A stretch of DNA of 38,561 nt, taken from NCBI GenBank assembly GCA_002841945.1, contig PHBI01000046.1, positions 1-38,561 of the forward strand, read 5' to 3'. The notes under the pieces were generated by a model. It ran no database searches, had not been told where the DNA came from, and saw only the letters and a program-made list of their open reading frames with translations. The position numbers and the translations under genes were made by a program. This document shows, piece by piece, positions 19,107 to 27,827 of the stretch. Every line of letters starts with the position of its first letter. The stretch's first letter is position 1. Source of the DNA: Deltaproteobacteria bacterium HGW-Deltaproteobacteria-14 (GTDB lineage: Bacteria; Myxococcota_A; UBA9042; PHBI01).

Positions 19107-20918
19107 ATGCGCGTCCAGCCCAGGTTTGCCACCCTCGCCCTGCTCCCGCTGCTGCTCGGCCTCGGCGCCGCGCCCGCCGGGGCGGTGCACTGGCCGTACC
19201 CCGAGGCCAAGGCCGAGGCGGACGGCGCGACGGGGCCCCCGGTGCGGGTCTTCAAGCTGTCGGGGGAGGCCCACGACACGCGCAGCCCGTGGTCGATCTT
19301 CGGCGACGACGACAGCGTCGTGATCCCCGAGCTGCTCGCCGCGATCGACCGCGCCGCGCGGCGGCCGGAGGTGAAGGCCCTGGTCTTTCGGCTCGGCGAC
19401 GTCGCGCTTGGGCTCGCGCAGATCGAGGAGATCGCCGACGCGATCGACGCGGCCAAGGCACGCAGGAAGCGCGTGATCGTCCACTTCGAGTACGGGGGCA
19501 ACGCCGACCTCCTCGTGGCCACGGCGGCCGACGAGGTGCACATGACCCCCGAGGGGACGGTGTTTCTGACCGGCCTCCGGGCCGAGATATCGTTCTACAA
19601 GGAGCTGCTCCAGACGGTCGGCATCGCCGCGGACATCGAGGCGCAGGGCCGCTACAAGAGCGCCCCCGAGCCGATGACGCGCAGCACGATGTCGGACGCG
19701 GCCCGAGAGGAGCTCGAGGCCCTGCTCGACAGCGTCTACGACAGCTTCCTCGGCCGCCTCGGCAAGCAGCGCAAGCTCGACCCGAAGGCCGTCGCGGCGC
19801 TCGTCGACGTCGGTCTGTTCACCGCCGAGGAGGCCAAAAAGCAGCACCTGGTCGACGAGCTCACCTACTGGCGCGACCTCGTCGACACGCTGACCACGCG
19901 CTACGGCGCCGCGCCCGCGCTCGCCTATCCGGTGCCCGAGGACACGCCGGAGATCGGCTCGATCTTCGGTCTGCTCGAGCTCCTCACCCGCTCCGACAAG
20001 CCGGCCGAGACCGGGCGCCCGCGGATCGCCGTCCTGACCGCCGAGGGCCCCATCGTGGGCGGCCGCGCCGGGGCGGACTTCATGTCCGACGCGCGCTCGG
20101 TGGCGAGCGACGACTTCCTCGAGGCCCTCGACGACATCGAGGCCGATCCGACCGTCAAGGCCATCGTCCTGCGCATCGACAGCCCCGGCGGCTCCGCGCT
20201 CGCGAGCGACGTCATGTGGCGGGCGCTGGTGCGGGTCGGAAAGAAGCGCCCGATCGTCGCATCCATGGGCGACGTCGCGGCCTCGGGCGGGTACTACATC
20301 GCTAGCGCGGCGCGGCGCATCTACGCCCTCGAGACGACGACCACCGGCTCCATCGGCGTGTTCGGCGGCAAGCTCGTGTTCGGCGGCCTGCTCGAGAAGC
20401 TCGGCGTCCACACCGTCGTCCTCGAGCGCGGCAAGCACGCCGGCCTGTTCTCCTCGCTGGCGCCGTTCAGCGACTCCGAGCGGGCGGTGTTCAAGGCCAA
20501 CATGAAGCACACCTACGACACCTTCGTGAACCGCGTCGCGGCGGGGCGGGGCATGTCGTACGACGCCGTGCACCGCGTCGCCCAGGGGCGCGTCTGGACC
20601 GGCGAGCAGGCGCGGGCGGTCGGGCTCGTCGACGAGATCGGTGGCCTCGAGAGCGCCATCGCTGGCGCCGCCAAGCTCGCCCGGCTCGACCCCGCTGACG
20701 TGGACGTCGTGATGTTCCCGCGCGAGCGCTCGATCCTCGAGCTGCTGTCGGGGGACTCCAAGCGCCTCTACGCGCCGCGCCTCGAGCTCCGCGACCTCCT
20801 CGCCGCGCTGCCCAAGCCGCTCGCCGCCCGGGCTGGGGCCGCCGCCGCCCTGCTCGACGGCCTGCTGTCGCACGAGCTGTCCCTCGCGCTGATGCCGTTC
20901 TCGCTGCGGATAGAGTGA
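19107..20918 (+). CDS. sppA: Signal peptide peptidase SppA, long (two-domain) type
   Basis: SppA degrades cleaved signal peptides at the membrane. The 603-residue product has two S49 (ClpP-like) domains in tandem, like the E. coli 67-kDa form. The catalytic dyad residues are visible: Lys184 in GRYKSAPEPM of the N-terminal half, and Ser393 in VAASGGYYIA of the C-terminal half. The RIDSPGGSALASD block (357-369) also fits. The N-terminus is a signal or anchor (FATLALLPLLLGLGAAPAGA). ATG 19107 is preferred over an upstream TTG because of the signal sequence and a GAGG upstream. It is downstream of the radical SAM gene. Confidence 0.95.
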   Translation: MRVQPRFATLALLPLLLGLGAAPAGAVHWPYPEAKAEADGATGPPVRVFKLSGEAHDTRSPWSIFGDDDSVVIPELLAAIDRAARRPEVKALVFRLGDVALGLAQIEEIADAIDAAKARRKRVIVHFEYGGNADLLVATAADEVHMTPEGTVFLTGLRAEISFYKELLQTVGIAADIEAQGRYKSAPEPMTRSTMSDAAREELEALLDSVYDSFLGRLGKQRKLDPKAVAALVDVGLFTAEEAKKQHLVDELTYWRDLVDTLTTRYGAAPALAYPVPEDTPEIGSIFGLLELLTRSDKPAETGRPRIAVLTAEGPIVGGRAGADFMSDARSVASDDFLEALDDIEADPTVKAIVLRIDSPGGSALASDVMWRALVRVGKKRPIVASMGDVAASGGYYIASAARRIYALETTTTGSIGVFGGKLVFGGLLEKLGVHTVVLERGKHAGLFSSLAPFSDSERAVFKANMKHTYDTFVNRVAAGRGMSYDAVHRVAQGRVWTGEQARAVGLVDEIGGLESAIAGAAKLARLDPADVDVVMFPRERSILELLSGDSKRLYAPRLELRDLLAALPKPLAARAGAAAALLDGLLSHELSLALMPFSLRIE

Positions 20919-20998
20919 CCCGGCGCCGGCGCCGGCGATCGGCCGGGGCGCGTCGTCGATCACGGCCGCGCGATGCGCGCCAGGAGGTCGCGCGGCGC

Positions 20999-21016
20999 TG
21001 GAGTAGCGCTACTCCA
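20999..21016. promoter_or_regulatory. Operator-like dyad 1 upstream of ino1
   Basis: The perfect palindrome TGGAGTAGCGCTACTCCA, extended by GC/GC to 22 bases (20997-21018). It shares the form TGGAG-N8-CTCCA with the second dyad and sits about 225 bases upstream of the predicted sigma54 start site, as expected for an enhancer-binding protein. Confidence 0.55.
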
Positions 21017-21054
21017 GCCCGCCGGGCGCCGCGTCATGCGGGTCGACGATGGGG

Positions 21055-21072
21055 TGGAGCACACATGCTCCA
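21055..21072. promoter_or_regulatory. Operator-like dyad 2 upstream of ino1
   Basis: TGGAGCACACATGCTCCA has the same TGGAG-N8-CTCCA form as dyad 1, centred 56 bases away. It could also fold as an 8-bp hairpin (GTGGAGCA/TGCTCCAC with loop CACA). Confidence 0.55.
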
Positions 21073-21203
21073 CTGCCGCCACCCCGGAACGCGAGGACCG
21101 CGTGCGCGATCCTTGGTTTGCCGCCGCGCCCGTGCTACCTCCCGCGCGTTCCCACGGCCCACTCGCGCCTCGCGCGAGGCCATCGGCGGCCGTGGTCCGG
21201 CTC

Positions 21204-21219
21204 TGGCACGCCGCGTGCA
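21204..21219 (+). promoter_or_regulatory. Sigma54 (-24/-12) promoter of ino1
   Basis: TGGCACGCCGCGTGCA matches the sigma54 consensus TGGCACG-N4-TTGCA at all but one position, with correct spacing of the GG and GC elements. The predicted start site is near 21230, about 29 bases before the ino1 ATG. Initiation at such promoters requires an ATP-hydrolysing activator, consistent with the dyads upstream. Confidence 0.7.
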
Positions 21220-21258
21220 ATCCCCGCGGCGCCAGTACCTTGCAACGAAGGAAGCGTC

Positions 21259-22575
<1,317 letters not shown>

Positions 22576-22577
22576 GC

Positions 22578-23312
22578 ATGACGGCTCCCCGCACCGGCGT
22601 CATCCTCGCCGCGGGCTTCGGCTCGCGCCTGCAGGGCGTGTCCGACACGACGCGCCTCAAGCCGCTGACGCCGGTCGCGGGGCGGCCCCTGCTGCTCCGC
22701 GCCGTGGACAGCCTCGCCACGGCCGGCTGCGCGCGCGTCGTCATCGTCGTCGGCCACGGCGCCGGCGACGTCGAGCGCGACTTCGCGAGCCGCTACGAAG
22801 GCGGCGTCGAGGTCGTCTTCGCCCTCAACGCCCGCTACGACCTCGCCAACGGCCTCTCGGTGCTCGCCGCGCGACCGCACATCCTGGGCTCGGAGTTCGT
22901 CCTCACGATGGCGGATCACGTCATCGGGGACGAGGTCATGGCCCTTGCTGCAGCGCACCATCCTGCCCCCGAGGCGGCGACCCTGCTGGTCGACTCGAAG
23001 CTCGACCAGGTCTTCGACATGGACGACGCGACCAAGGTCCTCGCCGAGGGCGGGCGCATCGTGCGGATCGGCAAGCAGATCCCCGAGTTCAACTGCGTCG
23101 ACTGCGGCGTATTCGTGTGCAGCCTCGCGCTGATGGACGCCATCGATCTCGTCTACCGCGAGCGCGGCGACGCGTCGCTGTCGGACGGCGTGCAGGCGCT
23201 GGCGGCCGCGGGCCGGATGCACGTCCTCGACATCGGGGACGGCTTCTGGCAGGACGTGGACACCCCGGAGATGCTCGCTCACGCGGAGCAGGTCCTGGCC
23301 GCGCGCGGGTAG
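22578..23312 (+). CDS. Nucleotidyltransferase resembling inositol-1-phosphate cytidylyltransferase
   Basis: A 244-residue sugar-phosphate nucleotidyltransferase (ILAAGFGSRL signature at 9-18, then RLKPLTPVAGRPLL). Its closest remembered pattern is the cytidylyltransferase domain of the bifunctional enzyme making di-myo-inositol phosphate. Shared blocks are NGLSVLAARPHI, FVLTMADHVI, DDATKVLAEGGRIVRIGK, EFNCVDCGVFV and a WQDVDTPEML end. The predicted reaction is CTP + inositol 1-phosphate to CDP-inositol. It starts 2 bases after the ino1 stop with GGAGG upstream, so it is translated with ino1, which supplies that substrate. The membrane CDP-alcohol transferase domain of the bifunctional form is absent. 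It could instead act on another phospho-alcohol. Confidence 0.8.
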   Translation: MTAPRTGVILAAGFGSRLQGVSDTTRLKPLTPVAGRPLLLRAVDSLATAGCARVVIVVGHGAGDVERDFASRYEGGVEVVFALNARYDLANGLSVLAARPHILGSEFVLTMADHVIGDEVMALAAAHHPAPEAATLLVDSKLDQVFDMDDATKVLAEGGRIVRIGKQIPEFNCVDCGVFVCSLALMDAIDLVYRERGDASLSDGVQALAAAGRMHVLDIGDGFWQDVDTPEMLAHAEQVLAARG

Positions 23313-23364
23313 ACCCCGCGCCGCCGGGCGCCCGGGGACCCCGCCCCCCCCGCCCCCGAGCCGC

Positions 23365-24420
23365 ATGTTCACCACCGACGACGTCCGCATCGACAGCCTC
23401 CGGCCGCTGCTGCCGGCGGCCATCCTGCTCGAGGAGATCCCGGTCAGCGAGGCCGGCGAGGCCTTCGTCGCCGCCAAGCGGGACGAGGTCGGGCGCGTGC
23501 TGCGCGGCGAGGATGACCGCCTGATGGTGGTCGTCGGGCCGTGCTCCGTGCACGATCCGGTCGCCGCGCGCGAGTACGCCGAGCGCCTGCGCGTCGTCTC
23601 CGAGCGGCTCGCCCCCGACCTGCTCATCGTCATGCGAGTCTACTTCGAGAAGCCGCGCACGACGGTCGGCTGGAAGGGGCTCATCAACGACCCGCGCCTC
23701 GACGGGAGCTTCAAGATCAACGAGGGGCTGCGCCTCGCCCGGGGGCTCTTGCGCGACCTCGCCGAGCTCGGCGTGGCCGCCGGGTGCGAGTTCCTCGACA
23801 CCATCACCCCGCAGTTCACCGCCGATCTGGTGACCTGGGGGGCCATCGGCGCCCGCACCACCGAGAGCCAGGTCCATCGCGAGCTCGCCAGCGGCCTCTC
23901 GGTCCCGGTCGGTTTCAAGAACGGCACGGGCGGCAGCATCCAGATCGCGGTCGACGCGGTCCGCGCCGCGCGCGACCCCCACCGCTTCCTGTCGGTGACC
24001 AAGCAGGGGCTCGCGGCCATCGTCGCGACCCGCGGCAACCCGGAGTGCCACGTCATCCTCCGGGGCGCCGCGCGGGGCCCCAACTTCGACGCCGCGTCGG
24101 TCGGCCAGGCCGTGCGCCTGCTCGAGGCGGCGGGCGCGGAGCCGCGGGTCATGGTGGACTGCAGCCACGGCAACAGCAGCAAGGACCACCGCCGACAGCC
24201 CGAGGTCGCGGCCGAGATCGGCGCCCGCGTGGCGGCCGGGGACCGGGCGATCTTCGGGCTGATGCTCGAGAGCCACCTCGTCGGAGGGCGCCAGGATCAG
24301 CGCCCCGGCCAGCCTCTGACCTACGGCCAGAGCATCACCGACGCCTGCCTCGCCTGGGACACGACGCTCCCGGTCCTCGACGGCCTCGCCGCCGCCGTCC
24401 GCGCGCGCCGCGGCGCCTAA
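23365..24420 (+). CDS. 3-deoxy-7-phosphoheptulonate (DAHP) synthase, AroG/F/H type
   Basis: DAHP synthase condenses phosphoenolpyruvate and erythrose-4-phosphate in the first step of aromatic amino-acid synthesis. The 351-residue product is a class I-alpha enzyme with VVVGPCSVHDP, MRVYFEKPRTTVGWKGLINDP (metal and PEP/E4P site), GCEFLDTITPQ, VGFKNGTGG and CHVILRGAARGPNF. Paralogue identity (aroF, aroG or aroH, i.e. which amino acid inhibits it) cannot be read from sequence. It lies 52 bases after the cytidylyltransferase gene, with a CCGGGCGCCCGG palindrome (23324-23335) between, and may have its own promoter. It converges on the kinase gene 22 bases away. Confidence 0.95.
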   Translation: MFTTDDVRIDSLRPLLPAAILLEEIPVSEAGEAFVAAKRDEVGRVLRGEDDRLMVVVGPCSVHDPVAAREYAERLRVVSERLAPDLLIVMRVYFEKPRTTVGWKGLINDPRLDGSFKINEGLRLARGLLRDLAELGVAAGCEFLDTITPQFTADLVTWGAIGARTTESQVHRELASGLSVPVGFKNGTGGSIQIAVDAVRAARDPHRFLSVTKQGLAAIVATRGNPECHVILRGAARGPNFDAASVGQAVRLLEAAGAEPRVMVDCSHGNSSKDHRRQPEVAAEIGARVAAGDRAIFGLMLESHLVGGRQDQRPGQPLTYGQSITDACLAWDTTLPVLDGLAAAVRARRGA

Positions 24421-24442
24421 ACGCACCGCGCCGGACCCGCGC

Positions 24443-26458
24443 TCAGACGCCGCTGTAGCGCCGCTTCGCCCGCGCTCGTCCCCGCTTGGCCGTGATCCGG
24501 CGGCGCACCGCGAAGAAGCCGGTCGCGAGCAGCAGCGCGCCGATCAACGCGAGGCCGAGCAGCCCGAGCAACCCGGCCACGCGATCGACGTCACCGCGGA
24601 TCGTCGCCCGCGGCACGATGACCACGCAAGCCCACGACAGCCCCCCTTCGACCTCGAAGCGCTCGAGGGCCACGACGTCGACCACGCCCGCCGCGCCCTC
24701 GACCTCGACCGCGCGCGCGTGCCCGGGGGCCAGCGACTTCAGGTCCACGAGGGTCAGCGCTCGCGCGACCACCGGGTCCTCGGATCCGCTGGCGTCGCCG
24801 TCGGAGCGCGCGATGATGGTCCCGTCCCCCGCCAACAGCAGCGCGCGCCCGCCCTCGCCCAGATCGAGCCCGGCGAGGAAGCGCGAGATCGCCTCGAGCC
24901 GATAATCCGCGGTGAAGACCCCACGCACGCCCGCGCGGTCCCGCAGCGCGTAGGCCAAGGTGATCCCGTAGCCCTCGCCGGCGTTGAACGGGTACGGCCC
25001 GACCCAGATCGGCTCCTCGCTCCCAGCGGCGGTGGCGTAGAACGGCTTCGTCCGCGGATCGTAGTCCCAGGGCGTCACCTCGCGCAGGAGCTCCTGCTCG
25101 CCGTGCTCGAGGAACCGCTCCTCCTTCAGGTGGCCCACGCCGTCGGCGTCGAGCCAGGACCGGTTGAGGAGCAGGTGCTCCTGGCCCGCCGGCCGGGTCG
25201 CCCCGGTGAAGCGTCCGCTGGCGTCGCTATAGGAGAGCCAGCTCAGGCGGTCACGGTAGACGATGCGCGGCGCCAGCTCGCGCGCGAGGGTGTCGGGGTC
25301 GGACACCGCGAGCAGCCCCGCGCGCGCCAACGCCCCCATCTCCCGCACGAGCGGGAAGGCGGGCTCCAGGAGGCCACCCGCCTCGCTCGCAGTTGCGTGA
25401 GCGACGCGGTCATAGGCCTGACTCCAGAGCCTATCCGCCTCATTGCGCTGCAACACGACCCAGGCGGTGGCGGCGACCGCGGACAGCACCAGGAGCAGCG
25501 CGACGGCGACCAGCCCGGGGCGCCGCCGCATGCGCCGCCAAGCGCGCCCGACCGGCCCCACCGCGCGCGCCTTCGGGGCGTCCCCAGCGGCCACCCGCGC
25601 GAGGTCGTCGGCCACCTCCAGCGCGGTCTGGTAGCGGTCGCGCGGCTGCTTCTCCATCGCTCGCAGCACCACCGCCTCGAGATCCCGGCTCACCGGCGCC
25701 GCCGGGCGCAGGCGCGGGGGCTGGCGCGAGAGCACCTGGACGATGGTGTCGACGACCCGCGGTGCCTGAAACGGCATCTCGCCGCTGAGCGCGTGATAGA
25801 GCGTCGCCCCGAGTGAGTAGACGTCGCTGCGCTGGTCGACCGAGCCGCGGCTGGCGTCCGCCTGCTCGGGGGGCATGTAGTTCGGCGTGCCGATGATGTT
25901 GCCGGCGACCGACAGCGCGCTGTCGGCGACCCCGAGGTCCTTGGCGAGCCCGAAGTCCAGGATGAGCGGCTCGCCGTCCTGGTCCACGATGACGTTGCCG
26001 GGCTTCATGTCGCGGTGGACGATGCCGCACTGGTGGGCGTGCCCGAGGGCCATGGCGACCTTGCGACCGATGGCGATGGCCTCCGCCTCGGGGATGCGCC
26101 CGCGCGCGGCGAGGAGCGCGTCGAGCGGCGTGCCGTCGACCAGCTCCATCGCGATGTAGGCCGTGTCGTCGGCCTCGCCGGCGTCGAACACCTGCACGAT
26201 GTGGGGGTGCTTGCCGAGGCGCGCCGCCGCCTGCCCCTCGAGGACGAAGCGCTCGCGGAGCCGCGCGCTCGGCATGCCGCCGAGGACCTTCACGGCGCAG
26301 TGGCGCTTGAGGCTCTCGTGCCACGCGCGATAGACGATCCCCATGCCGCCGCGCCCGAGCTCGCTCAGCAGGGTGTACGGCCCGATGTGGCGACCGCGGC
26401 CCAGCACGGCGTCGACGTGTGCGACCTGGGTCGGATCGTCGCGGGACGCCGGGCTCAC
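24443..26458 (-). CDS. Membrane Ser/Thr protein kinase with extracytoplasmic CACHE-like sensor
   Basis: A 671-residue eukaryotic-like kinase. The kinase domain covers about residues 27-290: GRGGMG loop (35-40), catalytic Lys57 in CAVKV, HRDMKPGN (148-155), DFGLAK (168-173) and GTPNYMPPEQ (190-199). A first membrane helix follows (about 314-336). An external region of about 290 residues then has the pattern of a double-CACHE sensor (DPRTKPFYATA, WVGPYPFNAGEGYGITLAYAL, GVFTADYRLEAISRFL). A second membrane helix follows (about 627-652), then a short basic tail. The start is GTG 26458; an upstream ATG would run into the next gene's start. It diverges from a lamin-tail lipoprotein gene. The ligand is unknown. 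Confidence 0.92.
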   Translation of the reverse strand: MSPASRDDPTQVAHVDAVLGRGRHIGPYTLLSELGRGGMGIVYRAWHESLKRHCAVKVLGGMPSARLRERFVLEGQAAARLGKHPHIVQVFDAGEADDTAYIAMELVDGTPLDALLAARGRIPEAEAIAIGRKVAMALGHAHQCGIVHRDMKPGNVIVDQDGEPLILDFGLAKDLGVADSALSVAGNIIGTPNYMPPEQADASRGSVDQRSDVYSLGATLYHALSGEMPFQAPRVVDTIVQVLSRQPPRLRPAAPVSRDLEAVVLRAMEKQPRDRYQTALEVADDLARVAAGDAPKARAVGPVGRAWRRMRRRPGLVAVALLLVLSAVAATAWVVLQRNEADRLWSQAYDRVAHATASEAGGLLEPAFPLVREMGALARAGLLAVSDPDTLARELAPRIVYRDRLSWLSYSDASGRFTGATRPAGQEHLLLNRSWLDADGVGHLKEERFLEHGEQELLREVTPWDYDPRTKPFYATAAGSEEPIWVGPYPFNAGEGYGITLAYALRDRAGVRGVFTADYRLEAISRFLAGLDLGEGGRALLLAGDGTIIARSDGDASGSEDPVVARALTLVDLKSLAPGHARAVEVEGAAGVVDVVALERFEVEGGLSWACVVIVPRATIRGDVDRVAGLLGLLGLALIGALLLATGFFAVRRRITAKRGRARAKRRYSGV

Positions 26459-26542
26459 GTCGCCCCCGCGACGACTGGACGCGAGCCACCCCGATCCTCT
26501 AAAGATGGCCGTGTACGCGCACCCGATCCCGGAGGAACCACG

Positions 26543-27625
26543 ATGCGATCGCTCCCCTCGCAGCTCGCCCAACGCATGCGTCTCATCGCCTCCCCGCTCG
26601 CCCTCGTCGCGGGCCTCACGCTGTTGGCGTCCGGCTGCTCGTCGTCCTCAGGCGGTGACGCCGACACCATAGACGACGCCGCGAGCGACGTCGACGCAGC
26701 GGACGGGGCCGACACGACCGCGGGCGCGAACGTGGTCGTCAACGAGATCTCGGCGGGCGGCGAGGACTGGGTCGAGCTCTACAACGCCGGCGCCGGCGCC
26801 GCCGACATCGGCGGCTGGGTGCTGCGCGACGACGACCCGACCCACGTCTACACCTTCCCGAGCGGGACCATCCTGCCATCGGGCGTCTTCTATCTGCTGT
26901 CGCGCGACCCCGACATCGGCTTCGACTTCGGGCTCGGGGCCGCCGACTCGGTGCTGCTCTACGACGGCGACCTCTTGGTCGACGGCATCACCTGGGTCGA
27001 GGGCGAGGCCCCCGAGGGCTTCAGCTATGGGCGCTACCCCGACGGGACCGGCCCCTTCACCACCCTCTTCACGCCGACCCCCGGCACCGCGAACGCCCAG
27101 AACCCCGACGTCATGTGCGACGACGGCGTCCGCGCCGGGCTCGAGGTGTGCGACGGCGCCGACTTCGCCGGCGCCACCTGCGTGACGTACGGGTTCGGCG
27201 GTGGCGACCTGACCTGCGTCGACTGCGAGAGCATCGCGACGAGCGGCTGCGTCGCGCACGCCGCCGCGCTCGTCATCAACGAGGTGACCTCGACCGGCGA
27301 CGACCGCGTCGAGCTCTTCAACAACACCGCAGGCGAGGTCGACCTGACCGGCTGGTCCCTCGTGGACGGCGGCGACAACCGCTGGGTGTTCGCGCCCGCC
27401 ACCAAGATCACCGCAGGCGGCTACCTGGTGCTCGTCAAGGGGGTCGACCACGACTTTGGCCTCGGCGGCGACGACCTCGTGGAGCTGCGCGACACCCTCG
27501 ACGCCACCATCGACACCGCGGACTGGCCCGACGGCGCGGCCGACCCGTCGTGGTGCCGCTCACCCAACGGCACCGGCGGCTTCCTCACCTGCCAGCAGCC
27601 GACCTTCGGGAGCGCAAACAACTGA
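26543..27625 (+). CDS. Lipoprotein with two lamin-tail domains and a Cys-rich linker
   Basis: A 360-residue exported lipoprotein (lipobox LASGC, Cys32) with an Asp/Ala-rich tether. Two lamin-tail-like beta domains start at VVVNEISAGGEDWVELYN and LVINEVTSTGDDRVELFN, each with a following GGW or TGW and a closing GTAN or GSANN. Between them is a Cys-rich segment, CDDGVRAGLEVCDGADFAGATCVTYGF, of the kind found in myxobacterial surface proteins. GGAGGAA lies 6 bases before the ATG. The function is unknown, with a role at the cell surface likely. It is divergent from the Ser/Thr kinase gene with 84 bases between starts. Confidence 0.88.
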   Translation: MRSLPSQLAQRMRLIASPLALVAGLTLLASGCSSSSGGDADTIDDAASDVDAADGADTTAGANVVVNEISAGGEDWVELYNAGAGAADIGGWVLRDDDPTHVYTFPSGTILPSGVFYLLSRDPDIGFDFGLGAADSVLLYDGDLLVDGITWVEGEAPEGFSYGRYPDGTGPFTTLFTPTPGTANAQNPDVMCDDGVRAGLEVCDGADFAGATCVTYGFGGGDLTCVDCESIATSGCVAHAAALVINEVTSTGDDRVELFNNTAGEVDLTGWSLVDGGDNRWVFAPATKITAGGYLVLVKGVDHDFGLGGDDLVELRDTLDATIDTADWPDGAADPSWCRSPNGTGGFLTCQQPTFGSANN

Positions 27626-27827
27626 GCGGCCCGAGTCAGCGCCGATGCCGGCCACTTGGGAACAAGTGACTATACTGAAAGGACATTTCTTGCCGTGGAG
27701 GGCGCGGAGCAGGAGCCTGCATGAAGACGGCAGCTCCATCCGCTGTCCTGCTCTCCGCGTCCTCCGCGGTGAAAAAGCTGTTTCCATACAGCATGTTGAC
27801 GCTATCTGATCGGCACTGAAGTGAGCG
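27626..27827. repeat. AT-richer island with an imperfect inverted repeat
   Basis: This 202-base gap between two converging lipoprotein genes is much poorer in GC than its neighbours. It contains an imperfect inverted repeat: 27693-27715 (CCGTGGAGGGCGCGGAGCAG and on) pairs with 27746-27769 (ending TCCGCGTCCTCCGCGG), followed by TGAAAAAG. From memory the right arm resembles the dispersed CTCTGCGTCCTCTGCGGTTAA-like repeat seen between genes in many environmental bacteria; I could not check this. There is no coding signal. Confidence 0.5.

Larger units (their letters stand above)
20919..21258 (+). promoter_or_regulatory. 340-base regulatory region upstream of ino1
   Basis: No gene is seen here. 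It opens with a 16-base palindrome of CCGG/CGCC repeats (20920-20935) right after the sppA stop. It then holds two 18-bp dyads (20999-21016 and 21055-21072), a 12-base palindrome CCTCGCGCGAGG and a sigma54-type promoter (21204-21219). A weak sigma70-like pair, TTGGTT and TACCTC with 17 bases between, occurs near 21113-21141. The individual elements are listed separately. Confidence 0.6.

Noticed and set aside
18081..20963. A minus-strand open frame opposite the radical SAM gene and sppA, continuous with the lipoprotein at 17223
   Set aside because: Both plus-strand genes have diagnostic motifs, and the lipoprotein has its own signal peptide and ribosome-binding site at 18080.
27669..27676. 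TATACT/TATAGT as a -10 box in the AT-rich island
   Set aside because: No -35 element at suitable spacing on either strand; the local AT-richness makes chance matches likely.
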